Source: Gordonia zhenghanii
GTDB lineage: Bacteria; Actinomycetota; Actinomycetes; Mycobacteriales; Mycobacteriaceae
Direction of reading: 5' to 3'
Assembly: GCF_021738965.1 (NCBI RefSeq)
Contig: NZ_JAKKOQ010000001.1
Span: 186,001 to 250,000 of the forward strand
DNA length: 64,000 nucleotides
The notes under the pieces are model-generated. The model worked only from the letters and a program-made list of their open reading frames with translations. It searched no databases and was not told the DNA's origin. Every line of letters begins with the position of its first letter. Within the stretch, counting starts at the first letter, position 1. Positions 62,746 through 64,000 of the stretch are shown piece after piece. Both the position numbers and the translations under genes were made by a program.

Positions 62746-63620
62746 CCACGCCGATCATCGAACTGACCCACCTCACCAAGCGCTACGGCGACCATCAGGT
62801 CCTGACCGACCTGTCGCTGACCGTGCAACCCGGAATCCACGCGTTGCTCGGACCGAACGGCGCGGGAAAGACCACCCTCATCGACATCCTCACGACGCTG
62901 CGACCCCACGACTCGGGCACCGCGAAGGTGCTCGACCTCGACCTACCGGCGGCAAACGCAGACATCCGCCGCCGAATAAGCGTGACCGGACAGTTCGCGA
63001 CCGTCGACGAAGTCCTCACCGGGACAGAGAATCTGACCATGATGGGCAGACTCGTCGGACTCTCGCACCGGGCCGCCCGGCGCCGCGCAGACGAGCTCCT
63101 CGATCGCTTCGACCTGACCGACGCCGCAGGTCGACGTGCATCCACCTACTCCGGCGGCATGCGACGACGCCTCGACCTCGCCGTCAGTCTGATCTGGCCG
63201 CCGGAGATCCTCTTCCTCGACGAGCCGACCACCGGACTCGACACCCAGAGCCGCCTGGGACTGTGGCAGCAGATCCGTGAGCTCGCCGAGAGCGGCACCA
63301 ACGTCTTCCTGACCACCCAGTATCTAGCCGAGGCCGATACACTCGCCGACGAGGTCTCGGTGCTGCACCACGGCCGGATCGTCGCGCGCGGCAGCGCCGC
63401 AGAGCTCAAGGAGCGAGTCGGCGGCGCGGTCCTCACCCTCGTCGACGACGGGATCGTCGTCGAGGAGATCCCCACCGACGGATCCGCGCACGACATCGCC
63501 CGACTCACCGCGGCAATCGCGGCCGATCGTCCGAACCTCGTCGTCGAACTGCGACGACCCACCCTCGACGACGCGTTCCTCCAGCTCACCGGACACGCAA
63601 CCCGGCAGGAGGCCGCGTGA
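62733..63620 (+). CDS. ABC exporter ATP-binding protein (DrrA-like)
   Basis: 295 residues: Walker A LLGPNGAGKTTLI, Q-loop VTGQFATVDE, signature YSGGMRRRLDLA, Walker B ILFLDEPTTGLDTQSR, C-terminal PTLDDAFLQLTG. The MTYTATPIIELTHL start lies inside the operator; an upstream in-frame start at 62697 would read through it and is less likely. Drug-efflux function is inferred from the TetR partner. Confidence 0.9.
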   Translation: MTYTATPIIELTHLTKRYGDHQVLTDLSLTVQPGIHALLGPNGAGKTTLIDILTTLRPHDSGTAKVLDLDLPAANADIRRRISVTGQFATVDEVLTGTENLTMMGRLVGLSHRAARRRADELLDRFDLTDAAGRRASTYSGGMRRRLDLAVSLIWPPEILFLDEPTTGLDTQSRLGLWQQIRELAESGTNVFLTTQYLAEADTLADEVSVLHHGRIVARGSAAELKERVGGAVLTLVDDGIVVEEIPTDGSAHDIARLTAAIAADRPNLVVELRRPTLDDAFLQLTGHATRQEAA

Positions 63621-64000
63621 TGACCGCTCGGGCGCCCGGCGTCAGCGCGGTCACCGCCTCCCGGATCTTCATCGGCCGCTCGGTGCGGCACAGCGTCCGC
63701 AACGTCGACGCGATGGTCATGGCCGTCGTCCTGCCGGTGATGCTGATGCTGGTGTTCGTCTTCGTGTTCGGCGGCGCGATCTCCGACACCGGCAGCTACC
63801 TCGACTACGTGGTCCCCGGAATCGTGCTGACCTGCGCCGGGTTCGGCGCGTCGAGCACCGGAGTCTCGGTCAGTCAGGACCTGCAGTCCGGAGCCATCGA
63901 CCGGCTGCGGACCATGCCGGTGACCGCCGCGACCGTCCTCGTCGGGCACACCGTCGCGAGCGTCGTGCGGAACCTGCTCGCCACCGTGATCGTCGTCCTG
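63620..64000 (+). CDS. ABC-2 exporter permease (cut by window end)
   Basis: First 127 residues of a DrrB-like permease: MTARAPGVSAVTASRIFIGR, a first membrane segment MVMAVVLPVMLMLVFVFVFG, and the coupling segment QSGAIDRLRTMPVTAA. ATG 63620 overlaps the ATPase stop. The remainder lies beyond the window. Confidence 0.9.
   Translation, partial: MTARAPGVSAVTASRIFIGRSVRHSVRNVDAMVMAVVLPVMLMLVFVFVFGGAISDTGSYLDYVVPGIVLTCAGFGASSTGVSVSQDLQSGAIDRLRTMPVTAATVLVGHTVASVVRNLLATVIVVL

Overview
This is high-GC actinobacterial DNA. Gene content and order point to the Mycobacteriales, most like Gordonia or a close relative; the genus is inference. Both ends follow an order I recognise from Mycobacterium tuberculosis: sucC, M23 peptidase, uvrD1, chorismate mutase, pgi, SDR and Fpg-like glycosylase on the left (Rv0951 to Rv0944), and SRPBCC, small antitoxin-like protein, ctpE, MBL hydrolase and echA6 on the right (Rv0910 to Rv0905). 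Most of the region between them is an accessory iron-acquisition island.

Layout. 1-13.9 kb: housekeeping genes plus a secreted DUF4185 protein, cysQ, cobF, two SDRs and a tRNA-Arg(CCU). 14.2-14.6 kb: HNH nuclease. 14.7-18.7 kb: an iron-box-controlled importer operon (membrane protein, lipoprotein, two FecCD permeases) with no ATPase gene. 18.8-28.2 kb: one translationally coupled minus-strand operon of eight genes: salicyl-AMP ligase, stand-alone adenylation enzyme, carrier protein, two acyl-CoA dehydrogenase-like flavoproteins, alpha/beta hydrolase, MbtM-like ligase and MbtN-like dehydrogenase. Divergent from it is a siderophore-interacting reductase. 30.0-33.7 kb: an IrtAB-like ABC pair. 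34.0-47.8 kb: a plus-strand operon of MbtK-like acyltransferase, DesD-like NIS synthetase, PLP decarboxylase, N-monooxygenase, ArCP-Cy-A-T NRPS, stand-alone condensation protein, penicillin-acylase-like hydrolase and a second condensation protein. 49.0-53.1 kb: an iron-box-controlled operon of ABC-2 exporter, MbtL-like ACP and WS/DGAT-like acyltransferase. 53.4-64 kb: conserved genes, an aldonolactone oxidase pair, and a TetR-ABC exporter cut by the window end.

How it fits together. The genes combine mycobactin logic (salicylate, Cy-A-T heterocycle, MbtK/L/M/N-type unsaturated acyl chain, IrtAB import) with desferrioxamine logic (decarboxylase, N-monooxygenase, acyltransferase, NIS synthetase). 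I infer a lipophilic hybrid siderophore: aryl-oxazoline or aryl-thiazoline joined to an acylated N-hydroxy-diamine hydroxamate backbone. Two modules are not explained by that model: a proline-type adenylation/carrier/dehydrogenase cassette and a penicillin-acylase-like hydrolase with no signal peptide. Six DtxR/IdeR-type iron boxes sit at the four island promoters.

A second theme is a short imperfectly palindromic repeat with core GGTCTCGACTCCGCTCGACC. It occurs in clusters at eleven places. Most are intergenic, but four lie inside genes (ABC transporter, CtpE-like ATPase, N-monooxygenase, 3-methyladenine glycosylase), where they keep the frame and are read in several different frames.
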